Positions 41,817 through 51,091 of a stretch of DNA of 61,465 nucleotides are shown one piece after another. Origin of the DNA: Thermoplasmata archaeon. Its GTDB lineage: Archaea; Thermoplasmatota; Thermoplasmata; Thermoplasmatales; Thermoplasmataceae. Both the position numbers and the translations under genes were made by a program. Within the stretch, counting starts at the first letter, position 1. Each line of letters starts with the position of its first letter. The stretch lies in the NCBI GenBank assembly GCA_021850545.1, contig JAJZLU010000047.1:1-61465 (forward strand), in the 5' to 3' direction. The notes below the pieces were generated by a model that saw nothing but the letters and a program-made list of their open reading frames with translations, searched no databases and was not told the DNA's origin.

Positions 41817-42689
41817 ATGAAGCCCCTGTTTAAAGGTTTAATTATCACTCTCATCACTGTCGCAGTTGTTATTCCGGCGGGTTACTATGCGGTTGAAAGT
41901 TTTCAACAGGTTAATGTTGCAATGTCTCAGCTAGTACCTGGAAATTCTACCCTTGTTGTTGCCGGCACCTATAATACCACGCCTGGATACATTTACAACT
42001 CATCAAGTGCAAACGGTGTTGTGCTTGGTGTAAGTCTTTCAGCCTTCAGCCAGCAGATAGCTATTGCATCAAACACGAGCGGAGGGGTTCATCCCACCAT
42101 TGAGCCCTCGCTTTACGTCGCCTATAGAGGATATAATGTCTATCAGGTCAGAAACGTGTCATTGGATGGGCTGATTCCACAGAACATAACAGGTCTGATC
42201 GCCAAATACAACCTGACGCTGGATGTCACCAAGTATGTCCAGAACAACACAATCTACGTTGCAGATTTTTCCAACGTTGTTACTCTTGGATCATATAATT
42301 CAGTAATCACTTCCATCAACGCATTCCTAGACAAGGACTGGTTCACACAACTCTCATCCACATATTTCAACAGCACGGCCAATATTTCAATTTACTATAA
42401 TTCAGCCAGCTTGCCTATCAGACAGGCGATTGTAAACGTTTTTGACGAGAGGACCACATTCAGCCTTGAATTCAACAGCACGGAGCTCACAACAAATGTA
42501 ACTCGTGGCATAAGTGCACTTAATGCACTTTCCACGAACTATACCTATTTCTACCTCAACCCAACCCAGGGAAATTGGGTTAACGGTACCATGGAAGTCG
42601 GAATAGAAAACTACTATCTGCTCCAATACCTTATAGATGATTTGGCATCTTACAATCTGACCCAGATAATCTCGGGGCAGTTATCATGA
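41817..42689 (+). CDS. Membrane-anchored extracytoplasmic protein of an ABC system (290 aa)
   Basis: One N-terminal helix (GLIITLITVAVVIPAGYYAV) anchors a large external part rich in Asn, Ser and Thr with many N-x-S/T sequons. No solute-binding signature is visible. It overlaps the permease gene by four bases and is followed by an ABC ATPase, so it probably works with the transporter. Confidence 0.65.
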   Translation: MKPLFKGLIITLITVAVVIPAGYYAVESFQQVNVAMSQLVPGNSTLVVAGTYNTTPGYIYNSSSANGVVLGVSLSAFSQQIAIASNTSGGVHPTIEPSLYVAYRGYNVYQVRNVSLDGLIPQNITGLIAKYNLTLDVTKYVQNNTIYVADFSNVVTLGSYNSVITSINAFLDKDWFTQLSSTYFNSTANISIYYNSASLPIRQAIVNVFDERTTFSLEFNSTELTTNVTRGISALNALSTNYTYFYLNPTQGNWVNGTMEVGIENYYLLQYLIDDLASYNLTQIISGQLS

Positions 42690-43525
42690 ATGCGGGAATG
42701 ACAAAATTTGCGGCTTCGACATCATATTATTTCAGGAATTACTACAGGTCACGCAGCTTTTACCTCATGCTGGCAATGTCCCTGTTAGTCTCGGGCCTCA
42801 TGATGTTCTTTACCCTCAGGTATGTTAACAGCCTAACCGGATTCCTGCCTAATCTGAACCTTACATCACTCAGTATGCCAACAAAGGAATCGGTCTTCGG
42901 GTTTCTGTGGTCGTATGTTCTACTTTACCTCCCGGTGTTTTCCTCAGTATTCTTTGGTTCGTCAGCAATATCCAGCGAGATAGAGAACAGAACTGCATTC
43001 CATATTTTCGCTCTGCCAATCAGCAGGAGTAGCCTTCTGATTTCAAAGTATCTTGCTGCTGTTATGGTTACAGTTGTAATCAGCATGATATATATCTTAA
43101 TGCAGGCGGCGACTTTCATCTATGTGTTCCAGATTCCTCTGATTTCAGGATTTTTCTACTCAGTCGCACTTCTCATAATCTTTATCTTTTCAATGACAGC
43201 CTTCACTTTTATGCTAAGCAGCATTTTCAATAAAAACACTTACGCCTACATTTCCGTGTTCCTCATCTATTTCCTCATATTCACCGCTTACCAGTTCATA
43301 GCAGAACTTCTTTACAAAACCACGCCATTTTACCTCCTTGACAATGCGGCAGGTATTATTGAGAAAGTTTACGTAAATATTTCACTGTCCCCCTTCAATT
43401 TCAATTTTTCACTTAATCCTGTTGGCTTTGGCGAGATCGCCCAGTCTGTTCTTGTGATGGCCATATATGCCATTGTGTCCATGGCAGTATCACTAATCAT
43501 ATTTGAAAGAAAAGAGGTGAGGTAA
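42686..43525 (+). CDS. ABC-2-type permease (279 aa)
   Basis: Six hydrophobic segments with the ABC-2 pattern: 'SSAISSEIENRTAFHIFALPISRSSLLISKYLAAV' (the coupling region) after the second helix. Such permeases export drugs, lipids or peptides. The next gene is its ATPase, starting directly after the stop. Confidence 0.82.
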   Translation: MNAGMTKFAASTSYYFRNYYRSRSFYLMLAMSLLVSGLMMFFTLRYVNSLTGFLPNLNLTSLSMPTKESVFGFLWSYVLLYLPVFSSVFFGSSAISSEIENRTAFHIFALPISRSSLLISKYLAAVMVTVVISMIYILMQAATFIYVFQIPLISGFFYSVALLIIFIFSMTAFTFMLSSIFNKNTYAYISVFLIYFLIFTAYQFIAELLYKTTPFYLLDNAAGIIEKVYVNISLSPFNFNFSLNPVGFGEIAQSVLVMAIYAIVSMAVSLIIFERKEVR

Positions 43526-44407
43526 ATGCCTTCAATCTGCTTGAACGGCATAACAAAAAGGTTTGGCAGTGTGACTGCCCTGGATGCAGTTTCGTTCACC
43601 ATTGACGGGCCAGGATGCGTAGGCATCCTTGGGCCAAACGGGGCAGGGAAAACAACCATGCTCAAGATCCTGACCAATATTGTGAAACCGTCCAAGGGCA
43701 TAGCCACACTGGATGGAATATCAGTATCCGAATATCCTGAGAGGGCTCTTGCAAGGGTCGGGGCCCTGGTTGAACAGCCTGAGTTCTACCCATACCTCAC
43801 AGCCCGGGAAATCCTCAGCTTTGTGGTTAAGATCAAGATGGTGAAGGACGAGAAGGAAGAGATAAGGCGGGTGAGCGAGCTTACCTCCATTGGTGGATAT
43901 CTGGACAGGAAAGCTGGAGAGCTTTCCCGGGGGATGAAACAGAGACTTGGGCTGGCGGTTGCGCTGGTAGGCGACCCCGACATTATCATACTTGATGAGC
44001 CCACATTTGGGCTTGATCCAAGCGGAATGAAGAGAATTAGAGACATCATAAAGGAGATAAATGCCCGCAAAAACAAGATAATCATACTTAGCACGCACCT
44101 CATCTATGAAGCACAGGAGGTATGCGACAGGATTATAATCGTAAATAAGGGTAAAATTGGATATGACCTGAATAACCACACCTCTGACCATGTCAAGATA
44201 GAACTTGAGTCAACTGGAGGTGCAGTGGATTTCCCCAAGCAAATAGCAAACCAGTGGAAGGCAGACGGCAATGTAATTTACCTTCAGAAGGCCGAAGGGG
44301 CGAAGAACTCAGAGATCATAGATTACTGCAGGAAGAATGGCCTGGAAGTGAAATGGGTCACTCCGTACAACGACATTGAAAGCATTTATGTTTCACTAAC
44401 AAAATAA
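43526..44407 (+). CDS. ABC transporter ATP-binding protein (293 aa)
   Basis: Walker A GPNGAGKTTML (about 38-48), Q-loop in LVEQPEFYPYLT, signature LSRGMKQRLGLAVAL, Walker B IIILDEPTFGLDP and the switch His in LSTHL. A C-terminal extension of about 80 residues follows, as in CcmA/NodI-type exporters. It energises the upstream permease. Confidence 0.9.
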   Translation: MPSICLNGITKRFGSVTALDAVSFTIDGPGCVGILGPNGAGKTTMLKILTNIVKPSKGIATLDGISVSEYPERALARVGALVEQPEFYPYLTAREILSFVVKIKMVKDEKEEIRRVSELTSIGGYLDRKAGELSRGMKQRLGLAVALVGDPDIIILDEPTFGLDPSGMKRIRDIIKEINARKNKIIILSTHLIYEAQEVCDRIIIVNKGKIGYDLNNHTSDHVKIELESTGGAVDFPKQIANQWKADGNVIYLQKAEGAKNSEIIDYCRKNGLEVKWVTPYNDIESIYVSLTK

Positions 44408-44526
44408 TTCACCAAACTGTTATTTTTCAGCACAAATCCTAAGGTTTTTATCATATACAACTGCAACAATTTTAACTATGATTACCGGCTATGCCATAGA
44501 AACCGAAAAATTTGCAGGACATTTCT

Positions 44527-46284
44527 ATGGTTGATCTATCAGATGAAACAAAAGGTTTGGGGAAAATCTTCGCGGTGTTTGGGCCCCTGGCTTTTGGCCT
44601 CCGGTACCTCAGGGAGCGGAAATGGGTTCTGGCCATAGTCATAGTTTCTTCTGTAATCGCCACCTTATTCAGGCTTCTAGTCCCAATCTTCATTGGAGAT
44701 GCAGTCACATCGGTGGAGAAAGTCCAGTTTTCCAATGTAGAATATTACTCAATCCTCATATTTGTTGTTTCAAGCGTATCCGGCGGTGTGCAGTTCATAG
44801 TGAACTATGGCTCCCAATACATAAGCCAGACATATGCCTACAATCTCAGGAAGGATGTATTTTCACACCTCGTGAGGAAACAGTTCGGTTTTTTTGAAGA
44901 GCAGACTTCCGGGGATCTTCTCTCGAGGTCGACCATGGATATTGAGGCCTCCCGGAACTTCATTCTCAACACCGCTTCACAGCTCATACCAACCCTTTTC
45001 CTCATAATTTTCGCATTCGTTTTCCTCTTTACTATTAACCCCTACTTTGCGGGCATATTCACAATTGCAGTGCCTATCCTCATATTTATAGGCATAATTT
45101 TCCAGAGGAAGCAGAGAACACACTGGAGAAGGATAAGAACCTATTATGGCCAGATGAACGAGCAGCTCCAGGAAAATATCGTTGGAAACCGTGTTGTCAG
45201 GGGCTTCTCAGCAGAGGAACAGGAGAGGAAGAAATTCTCTGGAACAACCGGCAGCTATTACGACGAATACATAATAGTCGCAAAACTAAGGGGAAAATAC
45301 AACAACCTCATGCCTCTGGTTGTCAGTGCAGCGGCAACAGGCATTCTGCTCTACGGAGGCTATACTGACGTAATAAGTGCAAGCGTTGTTGGCCCACTTG
45401 TGTCTGCAGTGAATATCTTCAACCTTATCAGTTTCCCGGTGAGCTTTCTTGGGAGGCTTATCGTCTTCTCAGAAAATGCCAGGGCAGGCATATCGAGAAT
45501 ACAGACAGTGCTTGATCCTGTACAGGATGAGAACCTGGAATCAGGCGACCAGCAGAGATTGCGTGGCAACTTGAAGTTCCATGATGTGGACTTCAAGAGA
45601 GGGGACACAGAAATACTGAAGAATATCTCCTTTGAGGTAAAGGCTGGTGAATTTGTGGGCCTTACAGGCAGGACAGCAGCTGGAAAAAGCACTTTGGTGA
45701 ACCTGATTCCCAGATTTTATGATGCAGACTCTGGAACCATCACAATAGGGGCTACTGACATCAGAAAGGTTTCACTCGCAATGCTTAGGAGGAGCGTGGC
45801 GTTTGTCCCCCAGGAAATAAACCTGATTTCAGGAACCATAAAGGAGAATATCTCCTTCGGGTCTTCCAACGACGGTTTGGAAACCATAAGATGGGCAGCT
45901 GGAATTGCAAGAATCTCAGATTTTATCGAATCACTCCCGAACTCGTATGAAACCATGGTTGGAGAAAGGGGAATTACACTTTCCGGCGGCCAGAGGCAGA
46001 GAGTGGCCATTGCCAGGGCCCTGCTCACCAGACCCGAAATACTGATACTTGATGATGCAACTTCCAGCGTTGACCCTGAAACTGAACTTGAGATACTCCG
46101 GGAGATAAGGAAGGACCTCTCTGGCACAACGGTGATAACTGTGACCCATCGGGAATCGGCATTAAGATTCTCTGACAGGGTTTTCAGCCTCAATGACGGA
46201 GTGTTAACCGAAGGAGAGTTCAGGGAAAAGGAACCGGTTGCATCTGGAGACTTTCTTAAAGGAGAGAACATGGAGGAGCCTTAA
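44527..46284 (+). CDS. Heterodimeric ABC exporter, degenerate-site subunit (585 aa)
   Basis: Six membrane helices (residues 1-320) are fused to an ABC domain: Walker A GRTAAGKST, signature LSGGQRQRVAIARALL and Walker B LILDDATSSVD. The Walker B carries Asp where catalytic Glu is normal, as in TM287. The partner gene has the normal Glu. I prefer the ATG at 44527; a TTG at 44512 is also open. The stop overlaps the partner start (TAATG), so equal expression is expected. The substrate is unknown. Confidence 0.88.
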   Translation: MVDLSDETKGLGKIFAVFGPLAFGLRYLRERKWVLAIVIVSSVIATLFRLLVPIFIGDAVTSVEKVQFSNVEYYSILIFVVSSVSGGVQFIVNYGSQYISQTYAYNLRKDVFSHLVRKQFGFFEEQTSGDLLSRSTMDIEASRNFILNTASQLIPTLFLIIFAFVFLFTINPYFAGIFTIAVPILIFIGIIFQRKQRTHWRRIRTYYGQMNEQLQENIVGNRVVRGFSAEEQERKKFSGTTGSYYDEYIIVAKLRGKYNNLMPLVVSAAATGILLYGGYTDVISASVVGPLVSAVNIFNLISFPVSFLGRLIVFSENARAGISRIQTVLDPVQDENLESGDQQRLRGNLKFHDVDFKRGDTEILKNISFEVKAGEFVGLTGRTAAGKSTLVNLIPRFYDADSGTITIGATDIRKVSLAMLRRSVAFVPQEINLISGTIKENISFGSSNDGLETIRWAAGIARISDFIESLPNSYETMVGERGITLSGGQRQRVAIARALLTRPEILILDDATSSVDPETELEILREIRKDLSGTTVITVTHRESALRFSDRVFSLNDGVLTEGEFREKEPVASGDFLKGENMEEP

Positions 46285-48062
46285 TGGCATATGAGTACGA
46301 GGAACAGGAAGAGAAATTCATCCCCATGCAGAAGGGTTCCAAAGCCTTCAGAAGGCTTGTGAAAGATATTTTTTCCATGAAGCGGGATTCCACAATCCTA
46401 GTCATAGCAGTCCTCACCACTGCGATTGCGGCCACCCTTTATCCCCTGGCACTGGCATTTGCCATAAACAGCGTAATCGCGGGCAATCTGGCAAATCTGT
46501 ATTTTTATGCGGCCATTTTCTTCATGCTCTACATCGTGCAGTTCTTTTCTAACAGGGAAAGGACCATAAGCTCAACCATACTAGCCCAATCAGTAATTAA
46601 AAGCCTCAGGGAAAGGGCTTTTGAAAACCTGCAGTACGTACCAGTTACGTTCTTCGGCAGGGTCAAGACCGGCTACCTCATAAGCAGAATAACAAATGAT
46701 GGGGAGACACTCAGTGAATTCCTCACTTTCCAGTTACCTCAGGTTATATCCGGAATAGCAACCGTGATTGTTTCCATTTCAATAATGTTCCATTATGATT
46801 TCAACCTCACCCTGTACGCACTCATTGTGATTCCCGTACTGATGGGTTTTACCATTTCCCTTCAGAGCAAGGTAAGGAGGAACTACCTCCGGACAAGAAG
46901 GGCAATTGCAGCTATCACGGGCAATCTAAGCGAGAATATAAACGCCATCAGGACCATCAAATCCTTCAATGTGGAAGAGAAGATGGAACAGCGTTTTGAC
47001 GGCCTCAATACAACAAATTTCAAGGCAAATATGAAAGCCACACTTCTTGCTTCCTTCTATGGTTCCATAATCAGGATCATCGAGGCAGTTGGAATTGCCA
47101 TTGTACTGATTGCGGGTGCATTCCAACTCAAGGCCGGAGTCACAAGCGTTGGCATTCTGGTTGCATTTGTATTTTATGTTCAGGAATTCTTTGAGCCCGT
47201 AGTCCAGCTTTCCCAGCTTTACAATTCGTACCAGTCATCCATGGTCGGCGTTGCAAGGATTTATGGCATCATAGATTTCCCAAAGCAATCTGCAACCGAG
47301 AACGCGGAGTCCTCCGCAAAATTCCACGACCGCATAGAGTTTCGTGACGTCTCTTTCTCATACGGAGAAGATGATGCCCTAAGCGGAATAAACATCACAA
47401 TCAGGAAAGGTGAGAAAATTGGGATTGTTGGCCACACTGGTGCAGGCAAAACAACTCTTTCCAACCTCATAATGAAATTCTATTCACCTACTGATGGAGA
47501 GATACTTCTTGACGGAAAGAGCCTTAGCCAGGTGAATACCGGAGAATATAGGAAACTCATAGCTCCAGTGCTGCAGGAACCTTTCATGTTCAAGGGAAGC
47601 GTTTACGACAATGTTCTTTTTTCCAACCCGGGCGCCACCAGGGAACAGATAGATGCACTTGTGGGAAGGTTCTCCCTTGGAGAAATTTTCCGCAACCTTC
47701 CGGAGGGGCTCAGGACAAACATCGGCGAAATGGGAAGGAACCTGTCTGAAGGCCAGAGGCAGGCCATTTCAATATTGAGGGCATTCATAAGGGATCCGGA
47801 AATCCTCATACTGGACGAACCAACTTCCCAGATCGACCCATATTCTGAAAAACTCATCATAGAATCCCTTTCTGATTTCCTCAAGGACAAGACACTCGTC
47901 CTAATCACGCACAGATTCTCTATGGCCGCCCTTGTGGATAAGATAATTGTGCTCAACGAGGGTACTGTTGTTGAGGAAGGTGAATTCCAGGATCTCCTTA
48001 ATTCTGATGGGGTGTTCCACCACCTTTACACAATCCAGTACGGGAACTCTGGGGATAGTTGA
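46284..48062 (+). CDS. Heterodimeric ABC exporter, catalytic-site subunit (592 aa)
   Basis: Layout as in its partner: six membrane helices then an ABC domain with Walker A GHTGAGKTT, signature LSEGQRQAISILRAF (Glu for the usual Gly) and Walker B LILDEPTSQID with the catalytic Glu. Together the two give one consensus and one degenerate ATP site, the TM287/TM288 pattern. The N-terminal 'YEEQEEKFIPM' is acidic. Confidence 0.9.
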   Translation: MAYEYEEQEEKFIPMQKGSKAFRRLVKDIFSMKRDSTILVIAVLTTAIAATLYPLALAFAINSVIAGNLANLYFYAAIFFMLYIVQFFSNRERTISSTILAQSVIKSLRERAFENLQYVPVTFFGRVKTGYLISRITNDGETLSEFLTFQLPQVISGIATVIVSISIMFHYDFNLTLYALIVIPVLMGFTISLQSKVRRNYLRTRRAIAAITGNLSENINAIRTIKSFNVEEKMEQRFDGLNTTNFKANMKATLLASFYGSIIRIIEAVGIAIVLIAGAFQLKAGVTSVGILVAFVFYVQEFFEPVVQLSQLYNSYQSSMVGVARIYGIIDFPKQSATENAESSAKFHDRIEFRDVSFSYGEDDALSGINITIRKGEKIGIVGHTGAGKTTLSNLIMKFYSPTDGEILLDGKSLSQVNTGEYRKLIAPVLQEPFMFKGSVYDNVLFSNPGATREQIDALVGRFSLGEIFRNLPEGLRTNIGEMGRNLSEGQRQAISILRAFIRDPEILILDEPTSQIDPYSEKLIIESLSDFLKDKTLVLITHRFSMAALVDKIIVLNEGTVVEEGEFQDLLNSDGVFHHLYTIQYGNSGDS

Positions 48063-48104
48063 GTTTAGTCGTTGGGCTTATATCCCGCACATTTATGGAT
48101 AAAC

Positions 48105-49055
48105 ATGGACCTGCTTTCTGCAAAACTGAGGATTGCTTCATTGCTTGGGGGAATAGCAATAGCACTGGTTGCTGCGGCAATCATTATTTCTGTGGTCCAG
48201 TACTCCTTCGGAACGGGATTCTCCCTCTATATGCTTTCACTGATCCTGCTGTTCATTCTTGCCATAGACATATTGCAATGGCTTTTCTCTCCATACCTGA
48301 TAGGAATCGCTTACAGGCTTACGCCGATTCCTGAAAACGATCCGAATTACTCTTGGCTCATAGACATGGTCAGGGGAATTGCACAGCAGAGTGGAATAAG
48401 GGCACCAAAGGCCTACATAGCAGAGGTTGGTTTCCCCAACGCCTTTGCATACTCTTCGCCAGTTGCTGGAAAAAGGGTCGCTATTACTAGGCCGATGTTC
48501 AGCATTTTAAACAGGGCAGAACTTGAGGCAGTGCTTGCACATGAACTTGGCCACCTGAAGCACCGGGATGTGGAGCTGCTCTTCGCAATAGGCCTGATAC
48601 CGTCGCTCATATTCTACGTTGCCTATGGGCTTATCTTCTCCAGCAACAACAGGCAGCAGTCAGGTTATGCTTTCATCATCGCCCTGGCCCTCATGGTCAT
48701 CAGCTTTGTTTTCAACCTCGTAATACTTGGAATTAACAGGATGAGGGAAACCTATGCGGATATAAACGCAACAAAGTATGCCAGCGGAGGGGCAGCCAAC
48801 CTGCAAACTGCACTTGCCAAAATCGTCTCCTACAGCGGGACAAGGTTTCGGAGGAAAAAGACAGAGGCAACAAACAACATTACAAGCATGCTCCTTTTTT
48901 CCGACCTGAACAGCGAAGCGGACGGAGGAGTCAACGCATTGCTCGAAAAATGGAGAGGAATGAAGGTTTCATTTCTGCACTCAATTTTCAGCTCACACCC
49001 TCACCCTGCCAAGAGAATCCAGTTGCTTGAAAATATTAGGAAAGGCTTAAATTGA
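48105..49055 (+). CDS. htpX: HtpX-like membrane metalloprotease, M48 family (316 aa)
   Basis: Two N-terminal membrane helices, then the zinc motif HELGH at residues 146-150 and two further helices; the third ligand is likely the Glu of 'RETYADINATKYA'. HtpX degrades damaged membrane proteins. The ATG at 48105 was chosen because GCTTATATCCC at about 48075 lies 25 nt upstream (leaderless); a TTG at 48072 would be upstream of that transcription start. The 3' end overlaps the convergent regulator by nine bases. Confidence 0.87.
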   Translation: MDLLSAKLRIASLLGGIAIALVAAAIIISVVQYSFGTGFSLYMLSLILLFILAIDILQWLFSPYLIGIAYRLTPIPENDPNYSWLIDMVRGIAQQSGIRAPKAYIAEVGFPNAFAYSSPVAGKRVAITRPMFSILNRAELEAVLAHELGHLKHRDVELLFAIGLIPSLIFYVAYGLIFSSNNRQQSGYAFIIALALMVISFVFNLVILGINRMRETYADINATKYASGGAANLQTALAKIVSYSGTRFRRKKTEATNNITSMLLFSDLNSEADGGVNALLEKWRGMKVSFLHSIFSSHPHPAKRIQLLENIRKGLN

Positions 49056-49673
49056 CCGTTGCCTGATAAGAAACCTGCAGACATCGCTGCCGTTTACCTG
49101 CCTGTGGGTGGTGTTTACATCCATCTGCAGCACAGATGAGAAAAGCTGGGATTCAAGGGAACAAGCAATGCCGAACTTCCTGGACACCTGAAAGATTGGG
49201 CAGTTGTACTCAAGCAATTCATAACTGCCTTTGCCTGTTTCCTTGATCTCAGGGTAATAATCCTCCTCCTCCCTGATTTTTGCCAGTTCCTTTACCTTCT
49301 CCTCCCTTGGATAACGGGAAAGCCTTTTCTCATACTCCAGCCGAACTGCACCATACCTTTCATTGAGGAATCTTGCAACAAGATCCCTGTTTCCACTCTT
49401 CTCGAGAAATTCGAGAAGCCCCTCTAACAATTCCCCGGTGGAGTTGGCTATCCCCTCCCTTGAAGTTTCAGTTGCCGCGAACACGAAGTACGGCCTTCCA
49501 ACGTCAGATTTAACTAGAAATCGTTCAACCAGGCCCTTGCCCTCAAGCTTCTGTATATGGTTTAGGATAGCCATCTTGGAAATGCCTATTTCTTCAGAAA
49601 GTTCCTTGAGGCTCAATTTTCCATTCTTCTTCAGTGCAAGCATGATGCGTGTTTCTGATGGGTAACGGTCCAT
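49047..49673 (-). CDS. SufR-like winged-helix regulator with Cys cluster (208 aa)
   Basis: The N-terminal winged helix reads 'ETRIMLALKKNGKLSLKELSEEIGISKMAILNHIQKLEGKGLVER', and the C-terminus has Cys residues in the SufR-like order: NCPIF, GIACSLE and then DVCRF. SufR-type repressors sense Fe-S clusters. The start MDRYPSE at 49673 fits the box A ACTTATATTC about 26 nt upstream; a TTG at 49709 would precede it. It is divergent from the 38-aa protein and MFS permease, its likely target. Confidence 0.75.
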   Translation of the reverse strand: MDRYPSETRIMLALKKNGKLSLKELSEEIGISKMAILNHIQKLEGKGLVERFLVKSDVGRPYFVFAATETSREGIANSTGELLEGLLEFLEKSGNRDLVARFLNERYGAVRLEYEKRLSRYPREEKVKELAKIREEEDYYPEIKETGKGSYELLEYNCPIFQVSRKFGIACSLESQLFSSVLQMDVNTTHRQVNGSDVCRFLIRQRSI

Positions 49674-49692
49674 GAATGGCCAATATTTCAAA

Positions 49693-49735
49693 GAATATAA
49701 GTTTTGCAATATTCACGTTTACAAAGTTTATAAAT
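49693..49735. promoter_or_regulatory. Divergent promoters with inverted repeat
   Basis: GAATAT-10 nt-ATATTC forms an inverted repeat at 49693-49714 and overlaps the minus-strand box A of the SufR-like gene. On the plus strand TTTATAAAT at 49727-49735 is a box A about 20-24 nt before the ATG at 49751. The repeat is a candidate operator for the regulator. Confidence 0.45.
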
Positions 49736-49750
49736 TATTTTCTTTATAAA

Positions 49751-49867
49751 ATGGGACAGGCTAAGCAAATGTTAGAATTGACATACAGAGTTAAACGTTT
49801 GAAGGCACAGTTTGATCTTGACCCCATTTTCGATGGAAGGGCCGTTGGCAGAAGGAGCGAACCTTAA
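49751..49867 (+). CDS. Small basic protein coupled to the MFS permease (38 aa)
   Basis: MGQAKQMLELTYRVKRLKAQ... is helical and basic with RAVGRRSEP at the end. It has its own leaderless-type promoter and its TAA overlaps the permease ATG (TAATG), so ribosomes would pass directly to the permease. The family is unknown. It could be a leader peptide or a partner of the permease. Confidence 0.5.
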   Translation: MGQAKQMLELTYRVKRLKAQFDLDPIFDGRAVGRRSEP

Positions 49868-51087
49868 TGGAACAGTACGCAAGGCTCAACTTGGCACGGT
49901 TTCTCAGTCTGGTTTCGCTTGTCCCAATCGAAATATATGTATCGTTCCAGATGGCAGACAACAGGAATTTCTATGGATACCTCGGGCTGTCGCTTGTTTT
50001 GCCACTCTTTGTGGAACTCTTGATGCAGTCAAAAATTTCACATCTGATTGATTCGAATTCCAGGAGGAAGGTCCTGATGATCAACGAGGCATGCAATTCT
50101 GCCTTCCTGTTCGCCGTACTTGCAACAACATATATTTGGGGAGCCAGCAATGTATTCCTTGATTTCTCTGCCCTTATCTCTGTTGAGTTGTTCCTGTTTG
50201 TGGCTTACCAAGCTTACATGGCGCTGGCAGCAGAGATAGTCAAAGATAGCGCCATCGCCCGCTACAACGGATTGTCTGAAATTCTCGGGCAACTCCCGGT
50301 TCTCCTAGGCTCTTTTGCTTCTTCGATTATTTTCCTTGCCATAGGTTTCAGGGGTCTGATAGTTATTGGAATTGTATTGCATCTTTCCGCACTCTACGAA
50401 CTCAGAAGGATTGAAGAAAGGTTTAGCCTTAAGGCCACTAATGAAACCAAGAATTCCCTGAAGGAATCCATATCCTACCTGAAAGGGAACCTCAGGAGCG
50501 TTTTCTTCATATTCCTGCTGAATGTCCCCTACATGGCCATTGTGGCCGGAAATCTGCTCAAGCCAATTTTCCTGGCATCCTTCCTCAACGGAAATGCCCC
50601 TCTCCTTGCTGAATCTGAAGGGATCTATGCAACCCTTGCAATTGTTACAGGGTTTGTGGCCCCAATGCTCATGAGAAAAATAGGGGAAATGAGAAGTGTT
50701 TACGTTTTCACGGCGATCTTCTTCTCAGGGAGCATCCTGATCCCTGCAGTGCCCATTCTGCAGCTTTTCCTGGTTTTTCAGATGCTCCATGGTTTTGGCA
50801 ACCCTGGCGTGAGGATTGCGAGGAACTCAATGACCATGAGATCCATCCCTCTAGGTGAGATGGGTAGGTTCAACGGTTCCGTAAGCCTGCTTACAATCGT
50901 GGGAAGGCTTCTCATAATGGGATTCTGCATCCTGGCTATAGATTACATAGGGGTTAAGATCCTTCTTTTCCTTATGGGACTCATGGTGCTCTTATCAGTA
51001 TCCATTGCTGGAATTATGTGGAAAGGGAGCCCTGAGCTGCATGAAAGGTTCAATAGGTGTGTTAAAGCAATGGGTGTTACGGAATAG
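49867..51087 (+). CDS. MFS permease (406 aa)
   Basis: Twelve hydrophobic segments, with the centre loop 'RRIEERFSLKATNETKNSLKES' dividing two halves of six helices. The MFS A-type motif is weak (LIDSNSRRKVLM after helix 2). It is probably an exporter, controlled by the divergent SufR-like protein; the substrate cannot be read from sequence. Confidence 0.8.
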   Translation: MEQYARLNLARFLSLVSLVPIEIYVSFQMADNRNFYGYLGLSLVLPLFVELLMQSKISHLIDSNSRRKVLMINEACNSAFLFAVLATTYIWGASNVFLDFSALISVELFLFVAYQAYMALAAEIVKDSAIARYNGLSEILGQLPVLLGSFASSIIFLAIGFRGLIVIGIVLHLSALYELRRIEERFSLKATNETKNSLKESISYLKGNLRSVFFIFLLNVPYMAIVAGNLLKPIFLASFLNGNAPLLAESEGIYATLAIVTGFVAPMLMRKIGEMRSVYVFTAIFFSGSILIPAVPILQLFLVFQMLHGFGNPGVRIARNSMTMRSIPLGEMGRFNGSVSLLTIVGRLLIMGFCILAIDYIGVKILLFLMGLMVLLSVSIAGIMWKGSPELHERFNRCVKAMGVTE

Positions 51088-51091
51088 GGTG

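Noticed and set aside
49659-49670. Single GGTAACGG in the SufR-like gene as an outlying iteron
   Set aside because: One isolated copy far from the element is expected by chance; the cluster at 1517-1824 is what matters.
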